Part shown: piece by piece, positions 1 through 9,123 of the stretch
Position numbering within the stretch: position 1 is the stretch's first letter
Layout: the number at the start of each line of letters is the position of its first letter
Assembly: GCF_032401055.1 (NCBI RefSeq)
Contig: NZ_CP135529.1
Coordinates: 3,966,501-4,030,500 of the forward strand
Direction: 5' to 3'
DNA: 64,000 bases
Source of the DNA: Tardiphaga sp. 709
GTDB lineage: Bacteria > Pseudomonadota > Alphaproteobacteria > Rhizobiales > Xanthobacteraceae
Position numbers and translations under genes: made by a program
Notes under the pieces: generated by a model
What the model saw: only the letters and a program-made list of their open reading frames with translations
The model's database searches: none
What the model was told of the DNA's origin: nothing

Positions 1-288
1 TACATAGGGATCGACCGCAGGAAACAATGCGAGATAGTGGATCCAGGACTCCAGCGGCTTGGCGTCGGCACCGATGGAGCTGGTCCGGACCGCGCGGCCG
101 TGGTCGTGGGCATTGACCAAGGCGGGCAGTGCCACGGTCGACTCTGCTGCTTCAGTTGTCCGTGCGATCGACTGGATCTTGCCGCCCTGCAGCGCGATCA
201 CCTGCGCGCCGGGCATCGGCCCGTCCGGGCCAAGCACATGAGCGCAGGTGATGCGACGCGGCGCGCCGGTGGAGCGAGCCGTTGTCAT
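1..288 (-). CDS. Amidohydrolase family protein, N-terminal part (cut by window edge)
   Basis: Reading the minus strand from the ATG at 288 gives 96 residues with no stop before the window edge. Near residue 60 it contains PALVNAHDHGR, the N-terminal metal-binding HxH strand of the amidohydrolase superfamily (cytosine deaminase, dihydroorotase, hydantoinase and relatives). The ATG overlaps the stop of the upstream binding-protein gene by one base (TAATG), so the two are translationally coupled and probably handle the same compound, imported and then hydrolysed or deaminated. The substrate cannot be told from the visible third of the protein. No signal peptide is seen, so it should be cytoplasmic. 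Confidence 0.85.
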   Translation of the reverse strand, partial: MTTARSTGAPRRITCAHVLGPDGPMPGAQVIALQGGKIQSIARTTEAAESTVALPALVNAHDHGRAVRTSSIGADAKPLESWIHYLALFPAVDPYV

Positions 289-1340
289 TACGGCGCGATG
301 GTCGGGGGAATCCGGTCGGGCTTGGCCGGCAGGAACGTATTGTTGAACACGTCGTCGGGCTTCGGTGTGCGCGGCAGTTCGAACGAGGTGACGATGGTGG
401 AGATCGCTGAAGTCAGGCGCTTCTGATCGAGCTCGCCGAGGCCCAGATCCCCGACCTCTGGCGTGTTGATGAAGTTGTTGTAAACGTAGGTCAGGCGCCG
501 CTTCTCGATATCCTTCTTGATCAGCGGTTCCTCGGTGGCGAGCAGGTCGATGGCGGTGTCCGGTGCCTGGACGGTTTCCTTGATCGAGCGGTTAATGGCG
601 CGCAGCAGACCTTTCACCGCCTCCGGATGTTCCTTCAGCAGCTTCTGCGACACCATTACGCCGTTGGAATAGAGGTCGAGGCCGGCGTCAGAATAAAAAT
701 TCCAGCGGAAGTCCTTGTCGGGATCGACCTTGAGCGACACCAGGTTGAGATAGCTGGTGGCCGCGAACACCGCGATCGAATCCACCTGGCCCTGCAGCAG
801 CATTTGTTCCTGCAAGGCCGGCGAAACCTGGAGAATGCTGATCTTGCTGTAATCGATGCCGTTCTGCTTGGCGAGCAGCGGCAGTAGTTTCAGCGACGCG
901 CTCCCGGAGGGCGAAGCAAGCTTGGATCCCTCGAGATTCTTGAGAGTTTTGATCGGTCCATCCGCCTTGCTGAGCAGCGCGAACGGCGTCTTGTTATAGA
1001 TCATGTAGACCATCACCGGTGCATCGTCCGGCTTGGTGGCGGCGTTCTGAATGATGGCGTTGATATCGCCGAAGCCGGCATCATAAGCGCCCGACATGAT
1101 CCGCGTGACGGTCGCCGCCGAGCCTTCGCCCTGATCGATCGTCACGTCGAGATTTTCATCTTTGAAGTACCCCTTGGCCTTCGCCCAGTAGTACCACGCA
1201 TGCAGACCCTGGATTTTCCAGTCGAGGGTGAACTTGATCTTGGTTGGCCCGGCAGCCTGGGCAAGAGTGAGCGTTCCTGCGGCTACGCCCAAGGCCAAGA
1301 CGAGCGTCAGTAATCCACGAAGTGCCCGGCATTCGGTCAT
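288..1340 (-). CDS. ABC transporter substrate-binding protein, NMT1/THI5-like (SsuA/TauA type)
   Basis: A 350-residue periplasmic solute-binding protein. It begins with a Sec signal peptide (charged start, hydrophobic run, TLAQAAG cleavage region near residue 30). The mature part opens with KIKFTLDWKIQGLHAWYYWA, the typical start of the NMT1/THI5-like family that binds thiamine pyrimidine precursors, nucleobases, sulfonates or nitrate-like compounds. The glycine/serine-rich SPSGSASLK segment near residue 145 fits the ligand-binding loop. No permease or ATPase gene is visible. The next gene downstream is an amidohydrolase with a one-base overlap, so the remaining transporter parts may lie beyond the left edge. 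A LysR regulator is divergent upstream. The family is clear, the ligand is not. Confidence 0.9.
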   Translation of the reverse strand: MTECRALRGLLTLVLALGVAAGTLTLAQAAGPTKIKFTLDWKIQGLHAWYYWAKAKGYFKDENLDVTIDQGEGSAATVTRIMSGAYDAGFGDINAIIQNAATKPDDAPVMVYMIYNKTPFALLSKADGPIKTLKNLEGSKLASPSGSASLKLLPLLAKQNGIDYSKISILQVSPALQEQMLLQGQVDSIAVFAATSYLNLVSLKVDPDKDFRWNFYSDAGLDLYSNGVMVSQKLLKEHPEAVKGLLRAINRSIKETVQAPDTAIDLLATEEPLIKKDIEKRRLTYVYNNFINTPEVGDLGLGELDQKRLTSAISTIVTSFELPRTPKPDDVFNNTFLPAKPDRIPPTIAP

Positions 1341-1420
1341 CGATGCTTTCCTGTTGCGAAACGTGACATGATTGGTCGGTGGGCGACGTCGCTCTCGCGA
1401 CTATCTTCCTGCGTGAATCA

Positions 1421-1434
1421 GGATAGGCCTATCC
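1421..1434. promoter_or_regulatory. Perfect 14-bp palindrome, candidate LysR operator
   Basis: GGATAGGCCTATCC is a perfect palindrome. It sits in the 165-bp divergent region between the binding-protein gene (start 1340) and the LysR gene (start 1506). LysR-type regulators usually bind a dyad in exactly this position and control both themselves and the divergent gene. The position and symmetry are seen; the binding role is inferred. Confidence 0.45.
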
Positions 1435-1505
1435 GGGTGGCCACATCTGCTGCTATCTTTTCCAGTGACCGGTGTAAAAAAGGCATCACTCGAGAGGCGA
1501 GGGCA

Positions 1506-2414
1506 ATGAGGCATCTGCGGTTGCTGACCCATGTGGTCGAAGTGGCCCGCACCGGCTCGATCCGTCGCGCCGCGGAACTGCTCAACTTGACACCCTCCGC
1601 GATGAACCGGCGCATTCAGGACCTCGAAGCCGAAATCGGCACGCCTTTGTTCGAGCGCCGGCCGCGGGGCGTGAAGCTGACCACCGCCGGCGAGATGTTC
1701 GTGCGCTACGCTCGCAGCCAGATTGCCGATGCCGAGCGGATGAGATCGCAGGTGGAGGATCTCAGAGGTCTGCGGCGCGGTCCGATCCAGATCGCCTGCA
1801 GCCAGGCGCTGGCGCTGGATTTTCTGGCGCTGCGCGTCGCTGCGTTCCAGAAGAAGCATCCGAAAGTGGTGTTCGACCTCAAGGTGATGGATCACGAGCG
1901 CGCGCTGGCCGCGCTGGCGGCTTACGACGTCGATCTCGCGCTGGTGCATCGCCCCACGATGTGGCCGTCGCTGCGTGTCATCGCCAGCATTCCCCAGCGT
2001 CTTGTGGTGATCACCCGCTCGGATCATCCGCTGGCAGCCAAGAAAATGCTGCGCCTCTCCGATTGTGTCGATTATCCCGCAGCCCTGCCGGATCGGACTT
2101 TGAGCGGTCGCCAGATTCTCGATGAGGTCACGACCCGGCGCGATCTGCGCCTCAACATGCTCGCGGAGTCAAACTCCTTCGAGATGCTGCGCGGGCTGGT
2201 GTTCCGCTGCGACATGATCTCGTTCCAGATCGAGATCGGGGCTCCCACCGGGAACCTCGGCATGGGGCTGGTCGGCCGCCCGATCGATACTCGCGATGTG
2301 CCCACCGCCGATCTGGTGCTGTGCCAGCTGCGCGGTCGCACGCTACCGGTAGCCGCGGCGACTTTCGCGGAAATCCTGATGAAGAGCCTGAACGAGATGC
2401 GGGCGGGCACCTAG
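1506..2414 (+). CDS. LysR-family transcriptional regulator
   Basis: A 302-residue LysR regulator. The N-terminal winged helix-turn-helix is clear (RRAAELLNLTPSAMNRRIQ, residues about 20-40, then LEAEIGTPLFERRPRGVKLT). An inducer-binding periplasmic-protein-like domain follows from about residue 90. The ATG at 1506 is preferred over an in-frame ATG at 1368: it gives the usual family length, begins just before the HTH, has a GA-rich ribosome-binding site (GAGAGGCGAGG), and leaves the 14-bp palindrome at 1421-1434 in non-coding DNA. Its divergent position suggests it controls the binding-protein/amidohydrolase pair, with their substrate as likely inducer. Confidence 0.93.
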   Translation: MRHLRLLTHVVEVARTGSIRRAAELLNLTPSAMNRRIQDLEAEIGTPLFERRPRGVKLTTAGEMFVRYARSQIADAERMRSQVEDLRGLRRGPIQIACSQALALDFLALRVAAFQKKHPKVVFDLKVMDHERALAALAAYDVDLALVHRPTMWPSLRVIASIPQRLVVITRSDHPLAAKKMLRLSDCVDYPAALPDRTLSGRQILDEVTTRRDLRLNMLAESNSFEMLRGLVFRCDMISFQIEIGAPTGNLGMGLVGRPIDTRDVPTADLVLCQLRGRTLPVAAATFAEILMKSLNEMRAGT

Positions 2415-2502
2415 TTCTTTTGCGGTGCAAAATATCCTTCCGTACGGGGCCCGGATGCCTTATTGGCAGGCCTAAATCCTGTCCCGTGAGCCCGTAGTTC
2501 CC

Positions 2503-4128
2503 ATGATTCGCCTCGACAATATCAGCAAGCAGAACGGTCATCAGATCGTCTTCATCGAAGCCGCCGGCGCGCTGTTGAAGGGCGAGAAGATCGGCTTGGT
2601 CGGCCCCAACGGTTCCGGCAAGACGACCCTGTTCCGGATGGTCACCGGCCGTGAACTGCCCGATGAGGGGCAAGTGGTGGTCGAGCGCGGCGTCACCATC
2701 GGCTATTTCAGCCAGGATGTCGGCGAAATGGCGGGCCACAGCGCCGTCGCCGAGGTGATGGAGGGCGCCGGCCCGGTCGCCGTGGTCGCGGGCGAGTTGA
2801 AGGAATTGGAAACCGCGATGGCCGATCCGGATCAGGCCGACAATATGGACACCATCATCGAGCGTTACGGAGAAGTGCAGGCGCGCTTCGAGGAGCTTGA
2901 CGGCTACGCGTTGGAAGGTCGTGCCCGCGAAGTGCTCGCCGGCCTGTCCTTTACGCAGGAGATGATGGACGGCGACGTCGGCAAACTTTCCGGCGGCTGG
3001 AAGATGCGCGTGGCGCTGGCGCGCATTCTGTTGATGCGGCCCGACGTGATGCTGCTGGACGAACCGTCGAACCATCTGGATCTCGAAAGCCTGATCTGGC
3101 TCGAAGGTTTCCTCAAGGGTTACGAGGGCGCGCTCTTGATGACCTCGCATGACCGCGAATTCATGAACCGCATCGTCACCAAGATCATGGAGATCGATTC
3201 GGGATCGCTGACGTCCTATTCCGGCGATTACGAATTCTACGAAGCGCAGCGCGCCATGAACGAGAAGCAGCAGCAGGCGCAGTTCGAGCGCCAGCAGGCG
3301 ATGCTCGCCAAGGAGATCAAGTTCATCGAACGCTTCAAGGCCCGCGCGTCCCATGCCGCGCAGGTGCAGAGCCGCGTCAAGAAACTCGACAAGATCGAGC
3401 GCGTCGAGCCGCCGAAGCGCCGCGAGGTCGTGTCGTTCGACTTCCTGCCGGCGCCGCGCTCGGGCGAAGACGTCGTCAGCCTGAAAGGCATTCACAAGGC
3501 CTATGGCAGCCGCACGATTTACGAGGGGCTGGATTTCTCGGTGCGCCGCAAAGAGCGCTGGGCTGTGATGGGCATCAACGGCGCCGGCAAGTCGACGCTG
3601 CTGAAGCTTGTCACCGGCGCGGCCGAGCCCGACAACGGCAACGTCACCATCGGCGGCAGCGTCAAGCTCGGCTACTTCGCGCAGCATGCGATGGATCTGC
3701 TGGACGGCGAGCGCACGATCTTCCAGAATCTCGAAGACTCATTTCCGCAGGCGGGCCAGGGCACGCTGCGCGCACTCGCCGGCTGCTTCGGCTTCTCCGG
3801 TGACGATGTCGAGAAGCGCTGTCGTGTTTTGTCGGGTGGCGAGAAAGCGCGTCTGGTGATGGCCAAGATGCTGTTCGACCCACCGAATTTTCTGGTGCTT
3901 GATGAGCCGACCAACCATTTGGACATGGCCACCAAGGAAATGCTGATCAAGGCGCTCGCCGACTATGAGGGCACCATGCTGTTCGTGTCGCATGACCGCC
4001 ACTTCCTGGCGGCGCTATCGAACCGCGTGCTCGAGCTGACGCCGGACGGCATCCAGCAATACGGCGGCGGCTATACGGAGTATGTCGAGCGCACTGGCCA
4101 GGAAGCGCCGGGTCTGCATCCGAATTAA
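2503..4128 (+). CDS. ABC-F family ATPase (YbiT-like translation factor)
   Basis: A 541-residue protein with two ABC ATPase domains and no membrane segments, the layout of the ABC-F family that acts on the ribosome rather than in transport. Domain 1 has Walker A GPNGSGKTT, signature KLSGGWKMR and Walker B VMLLDEPSNHLD. Domain 2 has GINGAGKST, VLSGGEKAR and FLVLDEPTNHLD. Between them lies a charged P-site tRNA-interaction linker (about residues 245-310, rich in Lys, Arg, Glu and Gln). Length and motifs are closest to the YbiT branch (about 530 residues). It is monocistronic, with a hairpin before the convergent lrp gene. Resistance-type ABC-F proteins usually have a longer linker. Confidence 0.92.
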   Translation: MIRLDNISKQNGHQIVFIEAAGALLKGEKIGLVGPNGSGKTTLFRMVTGRELPDEGQVVVERGVTIGYFSQDVGEMAGHSAVAEVMEGAGPVAVVAGELKELETAMADPDQADNMDTIIERYGEVQARFEELDGYALEGRAREVLAGLSFTQEMMDGDVGKLSGGWKMRVALARILLMRPDVMLLDEPSNHLDLESLIWLEGFLKGYEGALLMTSHDREFMNRIVTKIMEIDSGSLTSYSGDYEFYEAQRAMNEKQQQAQFERQQAMLAKEIKFIERFKARASHAAQVQSRVKKLDKIERVEPPKRREVVSFDFLPAPRSGEDVVSLKGIHKAYGSRTIYEGLDFSVRRKERWAVMGINGAGKSTLLKLVTGAAEPDNGNVTIGGSVKLGYFAQHAMDLLDGERTIFQNLEDSFPQAGQGTLRALAGCFGFSGDDVEKRCRVLSGGEKARLVMAKMLFDPPNFLVLDEPTNHLDMATKEMLIKALADYEGTMLFVSHDRHFLAALSNRVLELTPDGIQQYGGGYTEYVERTGQEAPGLHPN

Positions 4129-4143
4129 GCGCGCCTGCTTCCT

Positions 4144-4163
4144 CTCCCCGCAAGCCGGGGGAG
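4144..4163. terminator. Hairpin between convergent genes
   Basis: CTCCCC and GGGGAG form a short GC stem between the ends of the ABC-F gene (4128) and the convergent regulator (4174). There is no U-tract, so its terminator role is only suggested by position. It could equally be a remnant of the dispersed palindromic elements found elsewhere in the window. Confidence 0.35.
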
Positions 4164-4173
4164 ATAAGCAAGC

Positions 4174-4650
4174 TCAGCCCGTCAGCGCCGACAGCGAGAC
4201 ACCGCGCTTCACCACGCTGCGCATCGCGAAGCTTGAATGCAGCCGCGCCACGCCGGGCATCCGCGAGAGGTGCTGCTTGTGGATGCGCTCATAGTCCTCC
4301 ATGTCGCGCGCCTGCACATGGACGAGATAGTCGTCATTGCCCGACATCAAGTAGCACGACACGACATCCGGACATTTGGCGATCTCGCGCTCGAAGGCCG
4401 ACAGCGCGTCCTCGCTCTGCTTGTCCAGTGTGATGTGGACATGGACCGTCATCATGTAACCGAGTTCGGACGCGTCGATCTCGGCGGCATAGCCCTTGAT
4501 CACGCCTTTCTTTTCCAGGGCCGTGAGACGTCGGGTACAGGCGGTGGGTGACAGGCCGACTTTCTCCGCCAGTGCCATCTGGCTGATCCGGGCATCCCGG
4601 ACCACCTCGCGAAGGATCTTCCGGTCGGTCGAATCGAGGTCGCTTGCCAT
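4174..4650 (-). CDS. Lrp/AsnC-family regulator divergent from alr-dadA
   Basis: A 158-residue Lrp/AsnC regulator. The N-terminal HTH reads LDSTDRKILREVVRDARISQ then LAEKVGLSPTACTRRLTALE, and a RAM ligand-binding domain follows (DVVSCYLMSGNDDYLVHVQA). The ATG at 4650 (MASDLDSTD) is chosen over an upstream in-frame start at 4701 because it matches where the family HTH begins. The gene is divergent from the alanine racemase / D-amino acid dehydrogenase operon. Lrp-type proteins (Lrp, DadR) control dad operons in other proteobacteria, so a DadR-like, alanine-responsive role is inferred. Confidence 0.93.
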   Translation of the reverse strand: MASDLDSTDRKILREVVRDARISQMALAEKVGLSPTACTRRLTALEKKGVIKGYAAEIDASELGYMMTVHVHITLDKQSEDALSAFEREIAKCPDVVSCYLMSGNDDYLVHVQARDMEDYERIHKQHLSRMPGVARLHSSFAMRSVVKRGVSLSALTG

Positions 4651-4689
4651 GGTTCTCGCCAAATTTTTGCAGGATTTCTCTACAAGGAC

Positions 4690-4711
4690 GTGATTTTGCA
4701 CCGATAATCAC
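4690..4711. promoter_or_regulatory. Inverted repeat, candidate Lrp operator of the alr-dadA operon
   Basis: GTGATT (4690-4695) and AATCAC (4706-4711) form a perfect 6-bp dyad with a 10-bp centre, in the lrp-alr divergent region. Lrp/AsnC proteins bind degenerate dyads of this kind. The regulatory role is inferred from position. Confidence 0.35.
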
Positions 4712-4803
4712 CGTTTATGACCCTAGCAGCGGCCGGAATCGCCGTAAAGCGCCATGCGGAAGGTGAGATACTGCCGCTGCGATCATTCGTGGCGGGGGAT
4801 GTG

Positions 4804-5967
4804 ATGCTGGCACCTTGGACAGGCGGAACGGGCGCGCGGCACGCGAGCGCGGTGCTGACCATCGACCTTGAAGGCATCTCACGCAATTACCGGCTATTGG
4901 CCGAGCGGGTCGGCCCTGGCGTCACCTGTGCCGGCGTCGTCAAGGCCGATGCCTATGGCCTCGGCGCCGATCGCGTCGCGCCGGCACTCTATCGGGCGGG
5001 CTGCCGCGCCTTCTTTGTCGCGCATCTCGACGAGGGGTTGGACCTGCAGACGCATCTGCCTCGGGACGTCGCGATCTATGTGCTCAACGGTCTGCCCTCA
5101 GGCGGCGAGCGTGACTGCGCCGAAGCCGGTATCGTTCCGGTGCTCAATTCGCGCGAACAGCTTGAAGCCTGGTCGGATCAGGCGCGGCAACGCGGCCGGA
5201 TTCTGCCCGCGGTCGTTCAGGTCGATAGCGGCATGTCGCGGTTGGGGATGTCGCCACGCGAAATCGCCGACGTCGCCGGCAAGGACACCTCAGTTCTCGA
5301 TATCCAGATGGTGATGAGCCATCTCGCTTGCGCCGACACGCCGGAGCATTCGGCCAATGCGCATCAGCTTGCAGCATTTCAGACGCTTGCCAAGCGCTTC
5401 CCCGCCGCGCGAAAATCTCTCGCCAACTCTTCAGGCATTTTCCTTGGCCGCAATTACCATCACGATCTCGTTCGCCCTGGCGCGGCGCTCTACGGTCTCA
5501 ATCCCAATCCCGCGCAATGCAACCCGATGCTGCCGGTTGTCCGCCTCACCGCGCAGGTGATCCAGACCCGCGAGGTCGAGACCGATGCCCATGTCGGCTA
5601 TGGCTGGAATTTCCGGGCGACCAAGGCGACACGGCTAGCGACATTGGCGATCGGTTACGCCGACGGTTTGCAGCGCGCCTTCGGCAATGGCGGCGCGGTC
5701 TATTTCCGCGGGCGCCGGCTGGCGGTTGCTGGGCGCGTATCGATGGACTCGCTGACGGTCGATCTTGGCGATCTGCCGCCCGGCATGTTGGCACGGGGAT
5801 CGCAGGTCGAAATCATCGGCGGGCATCAGTCGCTTGACGCGCTGGCCGCAGCCGCGGGCACCATTGGCTATGAAATGCTGACCTCGCTGGGTCAGCGCTA
5901 TGAGAGAATTTACTCGGATGAGATCGATGTGCGGTGGACCGCCCGGTCTGGAGGCACGGTGCGATGA
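4804..5967 (+). CDS. alr: Alanine racemase (catabolic, DadX-type by context)
   Basis: A PLP-dependent fold-type III racemase interconverting L- and D-alanine. The PLP-binding lysine lies in [10 protein letters not shown] (about residue 47 of the chosen form). The C-terminal domain shows the catalytic-tyrosine region HVGYGWNF and the [11 protein letters not shown] segment conserved in Alr. The ATG at 4804 (387 residues) is preferred because GGCGGGGG lies just upstream and the N-terminus then has family length; an in-frame ATG at 4717 would add 29 uncharacteristic residues. The stop overlaps the dadA start (ATGA), so this copy most likely feeds D-alanine to DadA for catabolism. Whether it also serves cell-wall synthesis cannot be seen. 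Confidence 0.93.
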   Translation: MLAPWTGGTGARHASAVLTIDLEGISRNYRLLAERVGPGVTCAGVVKADAYGLGADRVAPALYRAGCRAFFVAHLDEGLDLQTHLPRDVAIYVLNGLPSGGERDCAEAGIVPVLNSREQLEAWSDQARQRGRILPAVVQVDSGMSRLGMSPREIADVAGKDTSVLDIQMVMSHLACADTPEHSANAHQLAAFQTLAKRFPAARKSLANSSGIFLGRNYHHDLVRPGAALYGLNPNPAQCNPMLPVVRLTAQVIQTREVETDAHVGYGWNFRATKATRLATLAIGYADGLQRAFGNGGAVYFRGRRLAVAGRVSMDSLTVDLGDLPPGMLARGSQVEIIGGHQSLDALAAAAGTIGYEMLTSLGQRYERIYSDEIDVRWTARSGGTVR

Positions 5968-7217
5968 AGGTTCTGGTTCTCGGCGCGGGCGTGATCGGCG
6001 TCACCACGTCCTATTATCTGGCCAAGGCAGGCCATGAGGTGACGGTGATGGACCGTCAGCCCGGCGCCGCACTGGAGACCTCGTTCGGCAATGCCGGCGA
6101 AGTCTCGCCCGGCTACGCCTCGCCCTGGGCCGGCCCGGGCGTGCCGAAGAAGGCGCTCGGCTGGATCATGGACAAATACGGCCCGCTGGTGGTGCGGCCA
6201 CAGGCCGATCCGCACCAGTGGCGCTGGATGCTGCAGATGCTACGCAACTGCACCAGCGCGCGTTACGCGTTGAACAAGTCGCGCATGGTGGGCATCGCCG
6301 AATACAGCCGCGACCAGCTGCGCGCACTGCGCGCCGAAACCGGCATCACCTATGACGATCGCAGCCAAGGCACGCTGCAACTGTTCCGCAAACAGTCGCA
6401 GCTCGATGCCACCGGCGGCGATATCGACGTGCTCAAGCAATATGGCGTGCCCTATGAGGTGCTCGATCGTGCCGGCTGCGTGAAATATGAACCGGGCCTC
6501 GCCGGTGTGAAGGATCTGTTCGTCGGCGGTCTGCGTTTGCCCGAGGACGAAACCGGTGACTGCCATCTGTTTACGCAGCGGCTGGAAAAGATCGCAGCCG
6601 GGCTCGGTGTGAAATTCATCTATGAGACCACGATCAAGTCCGTGGATGTCACCGGCGGCCGGGTCGCGCAGGTGACGACCGACAAGGGTGTCTTCACCGC
6701 AGATAGTTACGTGATGGCGCTTGGCAGCTTCTCGCCGCTGTTGCTGCGTCCGCTTGGCATCGATGCGCCGGTCTATCCGGTGAAGGGCTATTCCCTCACC
6801 GTGCCGATCACCGACGAGAGCGTCGCGCCGCAGTCGACGATCATGGACGAAAGCTACAAAGTGGCCATCACGCGCCTTGGTGACCGCATCCGCGTCGGCG
6901 GCACCGCTGAAGTCGGCAATTATCATCCGGTACCCACTGCGCCGCGGAGGATGCCGCTCGATAAGTCGGTGACCGACCTGTTTCCGACCGCCGGCGATCT
7001 CTCGCGCTCGACCTTCTGGAGCGGCTTGCGGCCGATGACGCCGGATGGTCCGCCCATCGTCGGCCCGACGCATCTCGGCAATCTCCATCTCAACACCGGT
7101 CACGGCACGCTTGGCTGGACCATGGCCTGCGGCACCGCCCGCGTGCTGTCCGACCAGATCTCCGGCAAGGCGCCGGAGTTGGATGTCAAGGATCTGGCGA
7201 TTAGCCGTTATAGCTGA
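5964..7217 (+). CDS. dadA: D-amino acid dehydrogenase small subunit
   Basis: A flavoprotein of 417 residues that oxidises D-alanine and other D-amino acids to 2-oxo acids, passing electrons to the respiratory chain at the inner face of the membrane. The N-terminal dinucleotide motif VLGAGVIGV is followed by the DadA landmarks [41 protein letters not shown] and [11 protein letters not shown]. The C-terminus [15 protein letters not shown] is a family hallmark. The start is fixed by an ATGA overlap with the alr stop at 5964-5967. Together with alr it forms the L-Ala to D-Ala to pyruvate route. Confidence 0.96.
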   Translation: MKVLVLGAGVIGVTTSYYLAKAGHEVTVMDRQPGAALETSFGNAGEVSPGYASPWAGPGVPKKALGWIMDKYGPLVVRPQADPHQWRWMLQMLRNCTSARYALNKSRMVGIAEYSRDQLRALRAETGITYDDRSQGTLQLFRKQSQLDATGGDIDVLKQYGVPYEVLDRAGCVKYEPGLAGVKDLFVGGLRLPEDETGDCHLFTQRLEKIAAGLGVKFIYETTIKSVDVTGGRVAQVTTDKGVFTADSYVMALGSFSPLLLRPLGIDAPVYPVKGYSLTVPITDESVAPQSTIMDESYKVAITRLGDRIRVGGTAEVGNYHPVPTAPRRMPLDKSVTDLFPTAGDLSRSTFWSGLRPMTPDGPPIVGPTHLGNLHLNTGHGTLGWTMACGTARVLSDQISGKAPELDVKDLAISRYS

Positions 7218-7232
7218 GCAGGTTCTCAGCCT

Positions 7233-7354
7233 GTCGTCCCCGCGAAGGCGGGGACCCATAACCACGATCTGCGTGGTTGAAGCGGCAGAGGCGCCACCGC
7301 GGCGATCCCCTTATAACTGAAGCGTGTATGGGTCCCCGCCTTCGCGGGGACGAC
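7233..7354. repeat. Dispersed palindromic element with 28-bp perfect arms
   Basis: Positions 7233-7260 and 7327-7354 are exact reverse complements (28 of 28), and each arm itself contains a short palindrome around GCGAAGGCG. The 66-bp centre holds a degenerate inverted pair. It lies between dadA and the GMC gene. The type resembles repetitive extragenic palindromes abundant in Bradyrhizobium-like genomes. Transcripts would form a long hairpin that could protect or end the alr-dadA mRNA. Confidence 0.85.
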
Positions 7355-7479
7355 GCCGAGTTTGTCTCCGGCTCTTCGCATTGCGACGATTCTAGCCGCA
7401 TGCGTGCCGTGCTTCCTTCCACGCCCATTTACATCCCCGTCATTTCCGTTTTCAGTTGCTGAAAACAATCGGGGGAAAC

Positions 7480-9117
7480 ATGAGCGGTCAAACTGCGTCG
7501 ACGCATCGCGCGTCGGCTGATGCCATTGAGGCTGATTACATCATCGTCGGTGCCGGCTCGGCCGGTTGCGTGCTCGCCAATCGTCTGTCGGCCTCCGGCA
7601 AATATTCGGTGCTGCTGTTGGAAGCCGGCCCGAAGGATCGGAATATCTGGATTCACGTTCCGCTCGGTTACGGCAAGCTCTTCAAGGAGAAGTCCGTCAA
7701 CTGGATGTATCAGACCGAGCCCGAACCGGGCCTCGATGGACGCTCGGTCTTCCAGCCGCGAGGCAAAGTGCTCGGCGGCTCCAGCTCCATCAACGGGCTG
7801 CTGTATGTGCGCGGCCAGCACGAGGATTACGACCGCTGGCGCCAGCTCGGCAATACCGGCTGGGGCTATGACGATGTGCTGCCCTATTTCAAGAAGGCCG
7901 AAAATCAGACCCGTGGGCCGAGCGAGTATCACGGCGTCGGCGGCCCGCTGCCGGTGTCGGATTCGCGTTGCCCCGACCCGTTGTCGGAAGCTTTCATCGC
8001 TGCAGCCGCCGAGACCGGCATTCCGGTGAACAACGACTTCAACGGTGCCACGCAGGAAGGCGCCGGCTGGTTCCAGACCACGACGAAAGGCGGCCGCCGC
8101 GCCTCGACCGCGCGGGCCTATCTGCGCCCGGCATTGAAGCAGGGCAATGTCCGCGTCGAGACCGAAGCACTGGCCCAGCGTATCCTGTTCGAAGGCAAGC
8201 GCGCGGTGGGCATCGAATTCAAGCAGCATGGCGTGGTGCGCAAGGCGCGCGCCCGCAAGGAAGTGCTTGTGTCGAGTGGCGCCTATAATTCACCGCAACT
8301 GCTGCAGCTCTCCGGCGTCGGTCCCGCCGATCTGCTCAAGGAACACGGCATCGAGGTCCTTCTTGATGCCCCCGGCGTCGGCAGTGATCTGCAGGATCAT
8401 ATGCAGGTCCGCATGGTGATGGAATGCCCGCAAAAGATCACGCTCAATGACTTCGTCAATCATCCCGTTCGCCGGGCGATGATGGGCCTCCAGTATGCGG
8501 CGTTCCGCACTGGTCCGCTGACCTATGCCGCCGGCACCACCGGGGCCTTCTTCAAGACCGATCCGCGCATGGCGTCGCCGGATATCCAGATCCACTTCCT
8601 GCCGTTCTCCACCGACAAGATGGGCGAGAAACTGCATCCGTTCTCCGGCTTCTCGGCCTCGGTCTGCCAGTTGCGCCCGGAAAGCCGCGGCTCGCTGCGC
8701 ATCAAGAGCGCGGATCCCTCGGTGCCGCCAGCGATCCGCATCAACTATCTGGCGACCGAAACCGACCGTACGGCGAATGTCGAAGGGCTCAAGATTCTGC
8801 GGAAGATGCTGAATGCGCCGGCGATGAAGCCCTTCGTGACGAAGGAGGTCGAGCCCGGCCCGGGCACGGTGACCGATGAGCAATGGCTCGCTTATTGCCG
8901 CCAGCGCGGCAGCACGGTCTATCATCCGACCTCGACCTGCCGGATGGGCAATGATGCGAAAGCGGTGGTCGATCAGCGGCTGCGCGTGCGCGGGCTCGAA
9001 GGCTTGCGCGTCATCGACGCGTCGATCATGCCGGACCTGATGTCGGGTAACACCAACGCACCGGTGATCATGATCGCCGAGAAGGCGTCGGACATGATTC
9101 TGGAGGATGCGCGCTGA
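7480..9117 (+). CDS. GMC-family flavin oxidoreductase (choline/alcohol dehydrogenase-like)
   Basis: A 545-residue glucose-methanol-choline oxidoreductase. The FAD-binding motif YIIVGAGSAGCVLANRL is near residue 20, followed by the GMC signature GKVLGGSSSINGLLYVRG. The second signature SSGAYNSPQLLQLSGVGP lies mid-protein. The C-terminus carries the active-site VYHPTSTCRMG (His) and the conserved Asn in SGNTNAPVI. The ATG at 7480 has a strong GGGGGAA site; an in-frame ATG at 7456 has none. The family oxidises primary alcohols, choline or aromatic alcohols. No betaine genes are adjacent, so a BetA assignment is not supported and the substrate is open. Confidence 0.93.
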   Translation: MSGQTASTHRASADAIEADYIIVGAGSAGCVLANRLSASGKYSVLLLEAGPKDRNIWIHVPLGYGKLFKEKSVNWMYQTEPEPGLDGRSVFQPRGKVLGGSSSINGLLYVRGQHEDYDRWRQLGNTGWGYDDVLPYFKKAENQTRGPSEYHGVGGPLPVSDSRCPDPLSEAFIAAAAETGIPVNNDFNGATQEGAGWFQTTTKGGRRASTARAYLRPALKQGNVRVETEALAQRILFEGKRAVGIEFKQHGVVRKARARKEVLVSSGAYNSPQLLQLSGVGPADLLKEHGIEVLLDAPGVGSDLQDHMQVRMVMECPQKITLNDFVNHPVRRAMMGLQYAAFRTGPLTYAAGTTGAFFKTDPRMASPDIQIHFLPFSTDKMGEKLHPFSGFSASVCQLRPESRGSLRIKSADPSVPPAIRINYLATETDRTANVEGLKILRKMLNAPAMKPFVTKEVEPGPGTVTDEQWLAYCRQRGSTVYHPTSTCRMGNDAKAVVDQRLRVRGLEGLRVIDASIMPDLMSGNTNAPVIMIAEKASDMILEDAR

Positions 9118-9123
9118 AGCTTA

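Noticed and set aside
2152-3687. 511-codon minus-strand frame opposite the LysR and ABC-F genes
   Set aside because: It spans two well-supported genes and their gap, with low-complexity composition and no family motifs.
7456-9117. Naming the GMC oxidoreductase betA (choline dehydrogenase)
   Set aside because: The family is broad, and neither betaine aldehyde dehydrogenase nor BetI is present nearby.
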